A stretch of 64,000 nucleotides of DNA from Alphaproteobacteria bacterium. GTDB taxonomy: Bacteria; Pseudomonadota; Alphaproteobacteria; UBA7985; JAUIBT01. A model generated the notes under the pieces. That model did no database searches, was not told the DNA's origin, and saw only the letters and a program-made list of their open reading frames with translations. Positions 15,868 through 28,711 of the stretch are shown here, piece after piece (position 1 is the first letter of the stretch; the number at the start of each line of letters is the position of its first letter). The position numbers and the translations under genes are program-made. Location: positions 124,001 to 188,000 of the forward strand of contig JAUIBT010000002.1 in the NCBI GenBank assembly GCA_030428255.1, in the 5' to 3' direction.

Positions 15868-18800
15868 TCAGCGGGTCTCGTGCGGTGAAATATTGCCGAT
15901 GATCTCGTTGAACATCTCACGCAGGATACCAGGCGCAAGCGCGGTCAGCGGATTGACGCTCACCACCGGGCCAGCGAACCCGCCATTGACCGTAAAGTCA
16001 GCGGCCAAGAAGCCCTCGCCCTTAGTGCCGGTCAAAAGCTCGCCAAACAGCGGGATTTTCTCGACCGCTTGGCCGACGAAATTAAAGGGCGCCAGGGTGC
16101 CCGCGATGCTGATCTGTTGGGCGGGCAAGTCGATCTGGCCTTCTAAAGAGATACCAACCGAAGGCCCCCCCAATTGCACGCCGCGCAAATCCAACAGGCC
16201 GCGATCAAAGCGAATATCGGCCAGCATGCCCTCCATCCAAAGGCCGCGATTGTTCAGCAGGTCCGAAATGCCGGTCAAAGACACAAGATTGAACAAGCTG
16301 GAAACAATCGGCGCGTCTACAATATAGAAGTCTTCGACCGCTAGGCTGCCAATCAGCGGGGCGGACAACAGCGGGCCTTGGGTCTGCCCCTTAAAGCGCA
16401 TGAATCCGCCGTTCATGTTCTCCCAATAGCCCAAGGTTTTCAGCAGCGCGCCTGCGTCAACGGTCTCAATAAACAGCTCGTAGCCGCCGCCGGAATTGAG
16501 CGGCGCAAAGGAAAGCTGGGCGCGCGGCACCTTGTCCTGTGTCACCGAGCTAAACGGCATGGTGCCCGCAAATTCGATGCGATGCCACAAGGTGCCGACC
16601 CGCTCGCCATAAAAAGATACGTCAGAAATGACATTGTTGGACGGCAGCAAAACGTGATCGACACGCGGCGCGTTGAAGACGATGGGCTTACCGACACTAA
16701 TCGCACCGCCGCCCGGCTGGCTGGGGCCAGATTGCTTCATGGCCTCAAAAATGGCCTTGGCGTCGAACTGGCCACCGCCCAGGCTGAAATGCAGCGCATC
16801 AGGCCGGTTTTCAGCGCGCAATCCGCGCAGCACGGTGCGCTCAAAGCGCACTTCATCAAAGGCCAGCGCCTGCCAAGCGCCGGTCTGCTCGGAAAAGTGG
16901 CCCTGCCCGCGCACGGCAAAGACCGGCTCGTTCTGCCCAGGGCGATAGGTTTGCAAGTCCAGGCCCTCGATTTGCACCGGCCGCCCGCCGCGCAACCGCG
17001 CAGCAAGATCGACCGAGCCGCGATGCCCAGCAGGCTTGCGCATGGATAAGAAGGGCAACTGGAAGCCCGCATTTTGCAGATCCGTCAGTGCGACCACGTG
17101 GCCATCACCCGCCCAATCGTCTTCATAGGAGGCTTCAAAGCTCAAGCTGCCGTCGGTCAAATAGGAGGTCAGGAAGGGCAAGTAGGTCAGGGCCTGGCTG
17201 ACGGGCAAGCGGCTCATGACTTTGACCTGGTTACGCTGCGCAGACTTGGGGTCAAAGGACCGCACGAAGGACAAGTCCAACGGCGCGCCATCAAACAGCG
17301 CCTGGCCATCGCCCTTCATGCCTTGCGGATTGATGGCAAAACGCAGGTTTCCGCCGCTGACGTTCGAACTGCCAACGATGCCTTGCCAGCCCAGCCCTTG
17401 AGCGTTGCCCTGCCCTTCGAACGCAACGTCTTGAGGGCTCATGATCTCGCCAGGGTTGGGTAGCCGCAGCGCCAAGGACACGTCGCCTGCGACCTGGCCG
17501 GTGAGCCGATCCAGCGGCAGGGTCGTGAGAATGTCCAGACCAATTTGCCCTTTGGCCAGGGTCTCCAGCAAGGGACGCAAGTGTGACTCGGCACTGCCCT
17601 GCAGACGGATTTCAGCGCGTTGATTGACCTTGTGATCGATCTGGATCGCCGCAGCGCCCCACTTGGACACCCCCGCAAAGGCCTCTGGTTTCAGCGTTAA
17701 GCTGGTTTGCTCGGTGCCGATCGTCACCTCGCCAGCGCCGCCCTCGATCAACGGCAGATGGGGCCAAGCGCGCATTTGGCCGCCGACAAAACTAAAGCTG
17801 CCTTCGCGCAAGCGGGTATCAGGGTCTTCGCTCAGATCGTAGGGCACAAATTCGTGCTGGCGAAAGCGCACATCGCGCGCCTCGCCCAACAACTCGGCCT
17901 CAGCGAACCAAGTGCGCAAGCAGGAGTCGCGCCGGCAATTGGGCCAAAATTTGAGGCCCGTTTGTACGTCGCTACGCTCGGCAACAACATCAACTTTCTG
18001 CTCGATGGCGCTGCCGTCTTTGGCTTGAAAATCAAAGTAAAAGCGACCACTGGCCTTGCTGAGGCTGCCGTCCAACAAGGGAAAGGTCAGCTTGGCCTCG
18101 TCAACCGTGAGCTGGAGCAAGCGCACATCCAGGCGCCCGCGCGCGCTGCCCTGTTCGACCAGCAAGGCTTGGCTATAGAAGGGCGCCATAGCAGCCTCAC
18201 CGCGGCCCGAATCCAGATCGAAATCCACGCTCAGCAATTGGAGATCACGACCAAATCTGAGCGTCGCGTCGCCCGAAATCGGCAAATTGACCTCGTTGAT
18301 CTGGGCGGCCAAGGGATGTAACCCCACCAAAGCCGAGGGCCGCAGCTCGCTGAACTTGAGATCAATCTCGGGCATGCCGCTGTCGGGCAGGCGCGCGGAG
18401 ACGCTCACATCTACCAACTGATTGGCCAGCGTGAGGCGCGCCGACAAGTTCGCCTGACCAGTGCCGCCTTCCAGGTTCATATCAAGCCGGGTCGCAAATC
18501 CGCCAATCGGGTTGGGCAGTTGAGGGACCTGCAAACTAAAAGCGCTGGCGGTTAGGGCCAAGCCTGCTTGGCTGCGCCGCACATCCATGGCCAGTTGCAG
18601 ATCATTTGCCGCAAAGGCGCGGTTGCCAACAGAATCGGCCATCGACAGGCGTTTGAGGCTGACCGCAATGGTGCGGAGCTGTTGAAAGAACGGTGTGTCG
18701 CGGCGCATGGCCTCAAACTGGCTCAGCGCGTGGCTCAAGATCACGTCTTGCTGGGCCTGGCTTGAGTCGGCCTGTTGGATGGCTCGTTGGGTCTCAGTCC

Positions 18801-19242
18801 CCAACTCGAACTCGCTGTAGAGCCGCGATTCGGTGGACAAGGGGAACAAAGACACGCTGTAGCGTCCAACCGCCAGACGGCGCAGCTCCAGGGCCTGGCC
18901 CTCGATACGCAGATCCTTGGGACGAAACAGCCCGCGAACCAAAGCGTTGTTGGCCAGCTTCATTTCAATGCGCGGCAAGGCCGCCGCCTCGGAGCCACCA
19001 TCCTTGGGCACAAAGGCCAGGTCGCTCAGCACAATCAAGCTGGAGCGATCCTCGTGGTCAAAGGTCAGCACGGCACGCCCGATGTCAACTTTGTAATCGG
19101 GCAGCGCGGAGGTGATCGCAGCTTCGATCCGTGGCTTGAAAAAGCTGAGATCAATCGGGCTGCGCGAGATGTACCAAGCCGCAAACACCGCCGTAATCAG
19201 GACCGAAATCACGGATATCCCGACCAAGCGCGCCAACAGCAA
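15868..19242 (-). CDS. YhdP/AsmA-like envelope protein (DUF3971/AsmA C-terminal region)
   Basis: About 1124 residues with one N-terminal membrane helix (about 5-25) and a long extracytoplasmic beta-rich region. The C-terminal portion (about 960-1110: IDLPAQQISIAGTLAPFNF, IPLFGELLTG, TALAPGILREMF) is the AsmA-like C-terminal domain found in YhdP and alphaproteobacterial DUF3971 proteins. Members of this bridge-like family are implicated in moving phospholipids between inner and outer membrane. The TTG at 19242 is used because it sits right at the membrane helix; the frame stays open upstream, with no better start, so the N-terminus is uncertain. It diverges from bcp. Confidence 0.82.
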   Translation of the reverse strand: MLLARLVGISVISVLITAVFAAWYISRSPIDLSFFKPRIEAAITSALPDYKVDIGRAVLTFDHEDRSSLIVLSDLAFVPKDGGSEAAALPRIEMKLANNALVRGLFRPKDLRIEGQALELRRLAVGRYSVSLFPLSTESRLYSEFELGTETQRAIQQADSSQAQQDVILSHALSQFEAMRRDTPFFQQLRTIAVSLKRLSMADSVGNRAFAANDLQLAMDVRRSQAGLALTASAFSLQVPQLPNPIGGFATRLDMNLEGGTGQANLSARLTLANQLVDVSVSARLPDSGMPEIDLKFSELRPSALVGLHPLAAQINEVNLPISGDATLRFGRDLQLLSVDFDLDSGRGEAAMAPFYSQALLVEQGSARGRLDVRLLQLTVDEAKLTFPLLDGSLSKASGRFYFDFQAKDGSAIEQKVDVVAERSDVQTGLKFWPNCRRDSCLRTWFAEAELLGEARDVRFRQHEFVPYDLSEDPDTRLREGSFSFVGGQMRAWPHLPLIEGGAGEVTIGTEQTSLTLKPEAFAGVSKWGAAAIQIDHKVNQRAEIRLQGSAESHLRPLLETLAKGQIGLDILTTLPLDRLTGQVAGDVSLALRLPNPGEIMSPQDVAFEGQGNAQGLGWQGIVGSSNVSGGNLRFAINPQGMKGDGQALFDGAPLDLSFVRSFDPKSAQRNQVKVMSRLPVSQALTYLPFLTSYLTDGSLSFEASYEDDWAGDGHVVALTDLQNAGFQLPFLSMRKPAGHRGSVDLAARLRGGRPVQIEGLDLQTYRPGQNEPVFAVRGQGHFSEQTGAWQALAFDEVRFERTVLRGLRAENRPDALHFSLGGGQFDAKAIFEAMKQSGPSQPGGGAISVGKPIVFNAPRVDHVLLPSNNVISDVSFYGERVGTLWHRIEFAGTMPFSSVTQDKVPRAQLSFAPLNSGGGYELFIETVDAGALLKTLGYWENMNGGFMRFKGQTQGPLLSAPLIGSLAVEDFYIVDAPIVSSLFNLVSLTGISDLLNNRGLWMEGMLADIRFDRGLLDLRGVQLGGPSVGISLEGQIDLPAQQISIAGTLAPFNFVGQAVEKIPLFGELLTGTKGEGFLAADFTVNGGFAGPVVSVNPLTALAPGILREMFNEIIGNISPHETR

Positions 19243-19552
19243 AAAAGAGAAGCGAATGACCGCGGAAATGGTGTTCTTGCCTCGCGCCGAAATGACAGAC
19301 AGTCGTTGTCAAACTGCGCTGGGTTTAGCGGTCCAATGGGGCAATTTCAAGAGCATAGACGTGCGCTTGCAGACTAAGAGCAGCAGCCCGCCGAATTGGC
19401 ATCAGGTCAGGCTAGAGACCTAACATTTTCGCTCTACAGGCCGCCAAGCCACTTGACCTGGCGCGCTGGGCTCTAGTTTTATGCCCTCACCTGCCCGCTG
19501 GCAGCGCCCCAAGGCGGCCACGCGTTGCACCTTTCGCATAAAAGGAAATTTC
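19243..19552. other. Divergent intergenic region between AsmA-like gene and bcp
   Basis: This 310-bp gap carries control signals for the AsmA-like gene (leftward) and bcp (rightward). Apart from the promoter-like pair listed at 19453-19482 I see no operator or RNA element. Confidence 0.45.
19453..19482 (+). promoter_or_regulatory. Possible sigma-70-type promoter for bcp
   Basis: A TTGACC hexamer at 19453-19458 is followed after 18 bp by TTTTAT at 19477-19482, resembling -35 and -10 elements, about 70 bp before the bcp start. The match to the -10 consensus is only moderate, so this is tentative. Confidence 0.3.
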
Positions 19553-20047
19553 ATGACCCACGCGCCTGCTGTCCTGCTGAAGGACGGCGATCAAGCCCCC
19601 GCTTTTGCGCTACCCTCAGCGCCGGGTCCACAGTTGGCCAGCGCCGATCTGGCTGGACAAGCCTATGTGATCTACTTCTATCCCAAAGATGATACGCCGG
19701 GCTGCACGATCGAAGCTCAGGACTTCCAAGCCCTGCGCGACGATTTCGCGGCTCTTGGGGTGCGGGTGATCGGCGTTTCGCGCGACTCCCTGGCCTCGCA
19801 CGCCAAATTCCAGGCCAAGTACGATCTGGACTTCGCCCTGATCAGCGACAGCGAGACCGAACTGTGCCAGGCTTACGGCGTGTGGCAGGAAAAGACCAAC
19901 TATGGCAAGACCAGCATGGGAATTGTCCGCTCGACCTTCCTGGTGGGTGCGGATGGGATCATTGCCAAAGCTTGGCGCAACCTGCGCGCCAAGGGACACG
20001 CCGAGGCGGTCCTAGCCGCCGCGCGCGACCTGTTGCCAGCGGGCTGA
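19553..20047 (+). CDS. bcp: Thioredoxin-dependent peroxiredoxin, Bcp/PrxQ family
   Basis: A 164-residue peroxiredoxin that reduces H2O2 and organic hydroperoxides in the cytoplasm. The ATG at 19553 has an AAAGGAAA ribosome site. The YFYPKDDTPGCT motif places the peroxidatic Cys at 51. The resolving Cys found five residues later in E. coli Bcp is replaced by Gln56; the only other Cys is Cys105 (ETELCQAYGVW), so the enzyme either uses that residue or works by a 1-Cys mechanism. It is followed 5 nt later by the DUF455 gene. Confidence 0.92.
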   Translation: MTHAPAVLLKDGDQAPAFALPSAPGPQLASADLAGQAYVIYFYPKDDTPGCTIEAQDFQALRDDFAALGVRVIGVSRDSLASHAKFQAKYDLDFALISDSETELCQAYGVWQEKTNYGKTSMGIVRSTFLVGADGIIAKAWRNLRAKGHAEAVLAAARDLLPAG

Positions 20048-20051
20048 AGCG

Positions 20052-20918
20052 GTGAGCCCTGCCCGTCACCTGCCCGTCCACCAACTGCCCGACAGCGCCT
20101 TGGCTAGCCTGTCAGCGGGCGCGGCCTATTGCTTGGCCATCGCCGATCCTCACGACAAAGCGCGCGCCACCCGCGCTTTGGCCGCCACCTGGCGGGCAGG
20201 TGATCTGCCACCCAAGGGCGAGACCGCCTTGCAGGACCGCCCGGCGCGTCTGCCCCGGCCCGAACTCAAGCAGCCGCGCGAAATGCCCAAGCGCAAGGTC
20301 GGGGCCTCGATCTCGGGGCGCATCGCGCTGCTGCACGCTCTGTCTCACATTGAACTCAACGCCATCAACCTGTCGCTGGACATCATGGGGCGTTTTTTGG
20401 AGATCGACTTTCCTGAGCGCTTTTATTGGGACTGGCTGAAGGTGGCCGACGACGAGGCCAAGCACTTCTTGTTGCTGGCGGATCGCCTGGAGGCCTTTGG
20501 CGGGCGCTATGGCGACCTGCCCGCTCACGATGGCTTGTGGGAGAGCGCTGTTGCCACCGCCCAGGATCCGCTGGGGCGCTTGGCGGTGGTGCCCATGGTG
20601 CTGGAGGCGCGCGGCCTAGACGTAACTCCGCTGATGATCGACAAGCTCAGCCAGATCGGCGACCAAGACACGGTGGCCGTGCTGCGGATCATTTACGAGG
20701 ACGAGATCACCCACGTAGCCGCCGGCCGGCGCTGGTTCGAATGGCTCGCAAAACAGCGCGGAGAGAGCGACCTGGAGGGCCTGTGGCAGAGCCTGGTGCA
20801 ACGCTATTTCTTGGGCAAGCTGAAGCGCCCCTTCAACAAGCCCGCGCGCTGGGAGGCCGGTATGCAGCCCAGCTATTATGAGGCTTTGGCGGACTGGTAC
20901 GCGGATATCGAACTTTAG
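20052..20918 (+). CDS. Ferritin-like DUF455 protein (MiaE-related fold)
   Basis: A 288-residue protein of COG2833/DUF455. A four-helix ferritin-like di-iron site is suggested by SHIELNAI (His99, Glu101), DDEAKHF (Glu135, His138), LEARGLD (Glu185) and EDEITHV (Glu218, His221). The GTG start lies 5 nt after the bcp stop, so the genes are co-transcribed, a pairing that fits an oxidation-related role. The family's substrate is unknown; tRNA-hydroxylating MiaE is only a structural relative. Confidence 0.85.
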   Translation: MSPARHLPVHQLPDSALASLSAGAAYCLAIADPHDKARATRALAATWRAGDLPPKGETALQDRPARLPRPELKQPREMPKRKVGASISGRIALLHALSHIELNAINLSLDIMGRFLEIDFPERFYWDWLKVADDEAKHFLLLADRLEAFGGRYGDLPAHDGLWESAVATAQDPLGRLAVVPMVLEARGLDVTPLMIDKLSQIGDQDTVAVLRIIYEDEITHVAAGRRWFEWLAKQRGESDLEGLWQSLVQRYFLGKLKRPFNKPARWEAGMQPSYYEALADWYADIEL

Positions 20919-20921
20919 GTG

Positions 20922-21956
20922 CTAGCCTTGCGCGGCCCAGTAGGCTTCGCCAGCCAGCACGCCGCGCCCCACCGCACGGGTCACACAGTCGGCCAGCAGC
21001 TCGCCGATCATCGCCAGATCATAGAGATCGCCTGAACCCAGCGCCTCACCCCGCAAGCCGGTGGCGACCGCAAATAAGGTGTCGCCGTCCAAGGGCGTGT
21101 GCGAGGGACGCAGCGCGCGTGCCAGCCCATTATGCGCCATGGCCGCCAGCCGCCGCAGTTGCTTTTGCGTCAATGGCAGGTCAGTAGCGATCAGGCCAAT
21201 GCTGGTATTGGCTCCCAGGTCGTGGCCCTTCATCGGCAGCGCCAGCGGGGTGCTGCGCAGTGGATCGCGGCCGGTTTCAACAGGTGCAAGGCCGAACTCG
21301 CCCGCCAGCTCCCAAGGCGCGGCCCAAAGCTGGCGCGCGCCCGGCTGGGGTTCATAGAAGGGCGAGCCCACCGCATTCACCGCCACCAGCGCCGCCAGGC
21401 TCCAGCCTTTGGGGTGACGCAGGGAGGCCATGCCGAGCCCGCCTGGCCCGCCAGCGGTCAGGGCACCATAGCCCGCGCCAATCGCGCCCAAATCTGCGCC
21501 CAAATCTGAGGAATCCCCCAAAGCGGCCACCGCTTCTTGCCCCAAGCTGTAGTAACGCCGCGTCGCCGGGTCATAGTCTTGACCTCCATTGAGAAGGTCG
21601 AACAGGATCGCTTGCGGTACCAAGGGCACCCGCACCGGGCCAATAGCAAAGCCCCGCCCTTGTTGAGCCAGGGCCGCCTGCACCGCCGAAGCCGCCTCCA
21701 GCCCAAAGGCCGAGCCGCCCGACAACACCAGAGCATCAATCTGCTCGACCGTCGCGCAGGGGCCAAGCACGTCGGTCTCGCGGGTACCGGGCGCGCCGCC
21801 GCGCACATCCACCGCCGCGGTCATAGGAGCCTCGCCCAGTACCAGCGTTACCCCTGAGCGCAGCGCCGCGTCATGCGCGTGGCCGAGCTGTAGCCCCGCC
21901 ACATCCAACAGTCCGTTGCGTGGACCCGGCTGCAAATCCTGCGGATCAAAGGCCAT
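20922..21956 (-). CDS. P1-family (S58, DmpA-like) peptidase
   Basis: A 344-residue member of the DmpA/L-aminopeptidase-esterase family, N-terminal-nucleophile hydrolases that self-cleave into two subunits. The likely cleavage and nucleophile site is GANTSIG, with Asn250 and Thr251/Ser252; the upstream LSGGSAFGLEAA and GVVPL-like segments are family features. The ATG at 21956 has a strong AGGAG site; the longer ORF start adds nine residues without support. It converges closely with the DUF455 gene (3-nt gap). Substrates are probably short peptides or amides. Confidence 0.88.
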   Translation of the reverse strand: MAFDPQDLQPGPRNGLLDVAGLQLGHAHDAALRSGVTLVLGEAPMTAAVDVRGGAPGTRETDVLGPCATVEQIDALVLSGGSAFGLEAASAVQAALAQQGRGFAIGPVRVPLVPQAILFDLLNGGQDYDPATRRYYSLGQEAVAALGDSSDLGADLGAIGAGYGALTAGGPGGLGMASLRHPKGWSLAALVAVNAVGSPFYEPQPGARQLWAAPWELAGEFGLAPVETGRDPLRSTPLALPMKGHDLGANTSIGLIATDLPLTQKQLRRLAAMAHNGLARALRPSHTPLDGDTLFAVATGLRGEALGSGDLYDLAMIGELLADCVTRAVGRGVLAGEAYWAAQG

Positions 21957-22095
21957 GGCAAAAAGCTCCTGAAGCAAAAACAAACGAAATCTTGAAGCGC
22001 GGGCTGCGTGACCAAGGCTTTACAAATCGGCCTCTGGCGCGCCCAATAGACAGGGTAAAAGTCCTGGTCCTGCTTGGAAAGCCCCTTTGCGCCTC

Positions 22096-22572
22096 ATGTT
22101 TGCTCGCCTTATGTCCACCCGCCGATCACCCGCCAACCTCCTGCTAACATGCCCATATCGGCACAGGCAGTCTGCGCGCCACGTCCTTGCCCCCTTCGGC
22201 CTGGCCTTGCTTCTGGCGCTCGGGCTGATCGCGGCGCTGCCCAGCCTGGCCAACGCCAAGGGCTCCAGCGGCCAGCGGGTCTGCGCGTTGCGCTGGGGCA
22301 TGAACCACGACCTGGGCTATTGCGGGCACATCTTGCGCAAACAGGGCGAATTGCGCCACGTCAAGCTGGACGAAGTGCGCCGCTCCTACATCGGCTTTGG
22401 CTGGTCGAACGCTTGCAGCGGCTGGCATCACCTGGGCAACCTAAAAGTTGGTAAGACCATCGTCGTGCATCGCGATTGCCTGGACCGCAAGCCCGGCCTG
22501 CTGCGCAACTGGCGCGACACCACGGTGCTGATTCAAAGCGTCGCCGGGGTGGCGCTACTCTTGCTCGGCTAG
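22096..22572 (+). CDS. Cys-containing exported protein of unknown function
   Basis: A 158-residue protein with a basic N-terminus, one strong hydrophobic segment ending in PSLANA (a signal-peptidase-like site, about residue 54) and a basic mature domain with four Cys (VCALRWG, GYCGHIL, NACSGW, RDCLDR) that could form two disulfides, then a second hydrophobic stretch at the very C-terminus ([15 protein letters not shown]). I do not recognise the family. The 3' end overlaps the convergent mutS stop by 18 nt. Start could also be TTG at 22087 or ATG at 22111. Confidence 0.6.
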   Translation: MFARLMSTRRSPANLLLTCPYRHRQSARHVLAPFGLALLLALGLIAALPSLANAKGSSGQRVCALRWGMNHDLGYCGHILRKQGELRHVKLDEVRRSYIGFGWSNACSGWHHLGNLKVGKTIVVHRDCLDRKPGLLRNWRDTTVLIQSVAGVALLLLG

Positions 22573-25320
22573 CAGCCCTTTGAGCTGATACAGCGCCTCC
22601 AGTGCCTGGAGCGGGCTGAGCGCGTCGGGGTCAAGGGCTTCTAGAGCCTCCAGAGCCACTTGGCCTTGCGGGGCTACCGTCGGTCCGGCGTCGAAAACGG
22701 GCTCATCAACGTAACCAGCGGCCTCTTCTTCGACCAGGGCTTGAAACAGCGGCAAATCCTCGATCACAGAGCGCAAGCTGGAGCCCTGCTGCCCCGCTTC
22801 TAAGCGCTTCAGGATGTCTTTGGCGCGGGTCAAAACGCTGCGCGGTAGCCCCGCCAGTTCGGCAACATGAATGCCATAGGAGCGGTCGGCCGAGCCCGCT
22901 TCGACCTGGTGGGTAAAGATGATCTTACCCTTCAGCTCGCTGACCCGCATGCGGTGGCTGGACAGCAAGGCCAGGCGGTCGCACAGGGCCGTCAGCTCGT
23001 GATAGTGGGTGGCAAACAGCGTGCGGCAGCCGCGCTTGTCGTGCAGATATTCCAGGCAGGCCCAAGCAATCGACAGACCGTCAAAAGTGGCGGTACCGCG
23101 CCCGATTTCGTCCAAAATCACAAAGGAACGCGGCGTCGAGCGGTTCAAGATGGCCGCTGTTTCCACCATCTCGACCATAAAGGTCGATTGGCCGCGCGCC
23201 AAATCATCGGCCGCACCAACCCGGCTGAACAGCCGATCGACCAGGCCCAGCCGCGCCGATTTTGCCGGAACGAAGCTGCCCATCTGGGCCAAGACCACCA
23301 TCAGCGCGTTCTGACGCAAGAAGGTCGATTTGCCCGCCATATTGGGGCCGGTCAACAGCCACAGGCGGTCGCTTGCATCAAATTGGGTCTCGTTGGGAAT
23401 GAAGCTCTGGCCCTGGCCCTGAGCGAAGAGCGCGCGCTCCACCACGGGGTGGCGTAACGCCTCGACCTGCATGTCCAGCCCTTCGTCGAGCTGGGGCGGG
23501 CACCAATCGCGGCTGGTTGCCAGCTCTGCCAGCCCGGCCCAAACATCCAGGCGTGCCATGGCTGAGGCGGCCTCGGCCAGATCTTGCAGCGCTGCACCCA
23601 CGGCGGCCAACAGGCCCTCGAACAGCTCCAACTCCAGCGCCAGCGCGCGGTCGGCTGCCGAGGTGATGGCTTGTTCCAACGCGTTCAGCTCGGTGGTGGT
23701 GAAGCGCAGCGCGTTCTTCATGGTTTGGCGGTGAATAAAGGGCGATTCGGCGCTGATGTCGATCTTATCGGCGTGGTTGGCCGTCACCTCGATGAAGTAG
23801 CCCAGCACGTTGTTGTTCTTGATCTTCAGCGAGGATACGCCGGTCTCAGAGACATACCGCGCTTGCAGGTTGGCGATCAAACGGCGGCTTTCTGAGCGCA
23901 GACCGAGCAGCTCGTCGAGCCCAGCGTGGTAGCCGGGCTGAATGAAGCCGCCATCGCGCGCCAACAAAGGGGCCTCCGAGTTCAGCGCGTTTTGCAGGCT
24001 CACGCGCAATTCCTCAAAGTCGCCCAGGGCTGCACGGGCATCGACCAAACGCGGCGGCAATGCCAGCGTGGCCTGGGTCAGCAGCAAGCTGAGGCGCTGT
24101 GCCACCTCAACCGCCGACGCGACCGCCAGCAGGTCGCGCGGCCCGGCCCGGCCCAAGGAGACCCGCGAGACCAGGCGCGCCAGATCGGGGCAGCCTTTGA
24201 GCGCCGCGCGCAAATCGGAGCGCAACAGACCCGCATCGACAAAAAATCTGACCGCGTGCTGGCGCTCCATAATGGGCTCAAGTTCGGCCAGGGGGCGGGC
24301 GATCCACTGACCCAACAGGCGCGAACCTGCCGAGGTCACGCTGGTATCGATGCAATCGAGCAGCGAGCCTTTGCGCTGGCCATCGGGACCGGTCAGGATC
24401 TCCAGATTGCGCAGGCTGGCGGCATCCAATTGCAACAGAGCGTTTTCTTGCTGACGGCTGAGCGCATCCAGACGCGGCAGCTTGCCTTTTTGGGTCAGCT
24501 CTATGTAATCGAGCAGGCTGCCCGCAGCGGTCAGCTCAGCGGGCGCAAAATCGCCAAAGCCCTCCAGCGTGGCCACACCGTAGTAATCGCAAAGCCGCTT
24601 GTGGGCGTTCTTGGCATCAAAGCGCGCCTTGGGTTGGGCGCTCAGCGTCGCCTGTCCCTGGGTCATGAGCGCCAGGCGGTCAGGCGCGAATTTGGTCAGC
24701 AGCGGTGGCGCATCGGCGACCAACAGCTCGCGCGGTTGTAGAGCGGTGAGGCGCGCCTCCAAGGCGGCGTCGCTCTCAAGGCTGCAACAAAAGAAGCCGC
24801 CGCTAGCGATATCGACCCAAGCCAGGGCGCGCGCGCCCTTGCCTTCGATATAGCAGGCCAAATAGGCGGCGGCATTAGCGGGCAACAGGCTGTCTTCGGT
24901 CAGCGTGCCGGGGGTGACGATGCGCACCACCTCGCGCCGCACCACGGACTTAGAGCCGCGCTTCTTGGCCTCGGCAGGATCTTCGGTCTGCTCGCAGATG
25001 GCGACCTTGTGGCCACCGCGGATCAAGCGCTCCAGATAGGATTCGGCGGCGTGGTAAGGCACGCCCGCCATGGGGATGGGATCGCCCGCGTGCTGACCGC
25101 GATGTGTCAAAGTGATTTGCAAGGTCTCGGCGGCCAGCACGGCATCGTCAAAGAACAGCTCATAAAAATCGCCCATGCGATAAAACAGCAGGCAGCCTGG
25201 ATGTGCGTCTTTAATCTCCAGGTATTGCTGCATCATCGGCGTGGACGCAGACCGCGTGCCTGCATCAGCACCAGAGCCAGGTTTTGCGTGGGGGCTTGGA
25301 TTGGGCTTGGGGGGAGCCAT
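22555..25320 (-). CDS. mutS: DNA mismatch repair protein MutS
   Basis: About 921 residues. The mismatch-recognition motif [12 protein letters not shown] is near residue 38, followed by the connector, lever and clamp domains and the C-terminal ATPase: Walker [10 protein letters not shown] (about 657-665), [15 protein letters not shown], Walker [13 protein letters not shown] and ATHYHEL. The start MAPPKPNP at 25320 was chosen because the additional in-frame residues upstream run into the maeB promoter region. It binds mispaired DNA and recruits MutL. Divergent from maeB. Confidence 0.95.
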   Translation of the reverse strand: MAPPKPNPSPHAKPGSGADAGTRSASTPMMQQYLEIKDAHPGCLLFYRMGDFYELFFDDAVLAAETLQITLTHRGQHAGDPIPMAGVPYHAAESYLERLIRGGHKVAICEQTEDPAEAKKRGSKSVVRREVVRIVTPGTLTEDSLLPANAAAYLACYIEGKGARALAWVDIASGGFFCCSLESDAALEARLTALQPRELLVADAPPLLTKFAPDRLALMTQGQATLSAQPKARFDAKNAHKRLCDYYGVATLEGFGDFAPAELTAAGSLLDYIELTQKGKLPRLDALSRQQENALLQLDAASLRNLEILTGPDGQRKGSLLDCIDTSVTSAGSRLLGQWIARPLAELEPIMERQHAVRFFVDAGLLRSDLRAALKGCPDLARLVSRVSLGRAGPRDLLAVASAVEVAQRLSLLLTQATLALPPRLVDARAALGDFEELRVSLQNALNSEAPLLARDGGFIQPGYHAGLDELLGLRSESRRLIANLQARYVSETGVSSLKIKNNNVLGYFIEVTANHADKIDISAESPFIHRQTMKNALRFTTTELNALEQAITSAADRALALELELFEGLLAAVGAALQDLAEAASAMARLDVWAGLAELATSRDWCPPQLDEGLDMQVEALRHPVVERALFAQGQGQSFIPNETQFDASDRLWLLTGPNMAGKSTFLRQNALMVVLAQMGSFVPAKSARLGLVDRLFSRVGAADDLARGQSTFMVEMVETAAILNRSTPRSFVILDEIGRGTATFDGLSIAWACLEYLHDKRGCRTLFATHYHELTALCDRLALLSSHRMRVSELKGKIIFTHQVEAGSADRSYGIHVAELAGLPRSVLTRAKDILKRLEAGQQGSSLRSVIEDLPLFQALVEEEAAGYVDEPVFDAGPTVAPQGQVALEALEALDPDALSPLQALEALYQLKGLLAEQE

Positions 25321-25451
25321 GCTTGTTTCGCTATTCCGTACTCTAAAATCAGCAAAGCTAGGGGCAGCTTGCCGCATGCATTGCCGATTTGACTGTGCTA
25401 GCACAAGAGCTTGGTGCCAAAAACCGAGCAATCGACGGGAAAGAACAATAC

Positions 25452-27728
<2,277 letters not shown>

Positions 27729-27926
27729 AGCCGCTTCGCCATTATTCCACCCGAATCCATCCCCGTAACAGGCCGATCAGCCTGCGACGCGGTTGCGTCT
27801 TGGCGTCCTAGCGCATAAAGATGTAGCAATTTGCATCTGTTCGCGTTTTGCATATTCTGATTGACGCTGGTCGCATCGGCGCGCCGACTATCAGACAGGG
27901 ATCGAACCCACTAAGGGAATAAAAGT

Positions 27927-28607
27927 ATGTTTGGAAAGCCCCAAGATCAAAATCCAGGCGGTCCGCGCCCCGGCGGTGAGCCCGGTCGTCCCGGCCCGCG
28001 CCCTGGCGGCCCTGCCGGCCCCGCTGGGCGCCCAGTCCCAATGGGCGGCCCTGGTGCCTTTGGAGGCCCTGGCGGCCCTGCCAAGCCAAACGGCCCCGCA
28101 GGCGGCCCAGGTGGAGCGCCCGGCGCTGGCCCTGGTGGCGCTCCTGGCGGCCGACCGCTGCCACCGCGCCGCCCGGCCCAAGCCGCCGCTGCGCAACGCC
28201 CTCTGGGTGGCGAGCGCGCCAGTCTTGCGGGCCAGCAAGAAAATGGCCGTTTGACCGTCGGGCAGGAGATCAAGCTGTCTGGCGAGATCAAGTCCTGTGA
28301 CCGCTTGGTTGTTGAAGGCACCGTCGAGGCGCAACTGTCCGACAGCCGTGCGCTGGAAGTCACCGAGACTGGCATCTTTCGCGGTACCGCCGAAGTCGAC
28401 ATGGCCGAAATCAACGGCGTCTTTGAAGGCGACTTAAACGTCGAAGGTCGCTTGTTCATTCGTGCGCAGGGCCGGGTGTCCGGCAACGTTCGCTATGGCG
28501 AGCTTGAAGTCGAGCGCGGCGGGCGTATCGCTGGCGAACTGGGTAACCAGGGCGACACGGCACCGACCAGCGGCTATCGCCGTCCCTATGAGGCAGACGA
28601 ACTCTGA
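27927..28607 (+). CDS. Bactofilin (polymer-forming cytoskeletal protein) with Gly/Pro-rich N-terminus
   Basis: A 226-residue protein. Residues 1-95 are almost entirely Gly, Pro, Ala and Arg (PGG repeats), and about 108-205 form the right-handed beta-helix bactofilin domain (LTVGQEIKLSGEIKSCDRLVVEG, GRVSGNVRYGELEVERGG), ending in a short acidic tail. Bactofilins polymerise without nucleotide at the inner face of the membrane and organise cell-wall enzymes or appendages. A GGGA ribosome site precedes the ATG. The N-terminal tail is unusually long and compositionally extreme for this family. No M23 peptidase gene, a common neighbour, is next to it. Confidence 0.9.
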   Translation: MFGKPQDQNPGGPRPGGEPGRPGPRPGGPAGPAGRPVPMGGPGAFGGPGGPAKPNGPAGGPGGAPGAGPGGAPGGRPLPPRRPAQAAAAQRPLGGERASLAGQQENGRLTVGQEIKLSGEIKSCDRLVVEGTVEAQLSDSRALEVTETGIFRGTAEVDMAEINGVFEGDLNVEGRLFIRAQGRVSGNVRYGELEVERGGRIAGELGNQGDTAPTSGYRRPYEADEL

Positions 28608-28711
28608 AAACCGTGAGACGAGCGTGGGCCCAAGCGCCCGCTGCTTGGCTGACGGCAAGACACTCAGTAACCGGACCTCGTGTGGGGTCCACGCGCTGAG
28701 TCGCCAAGCCA

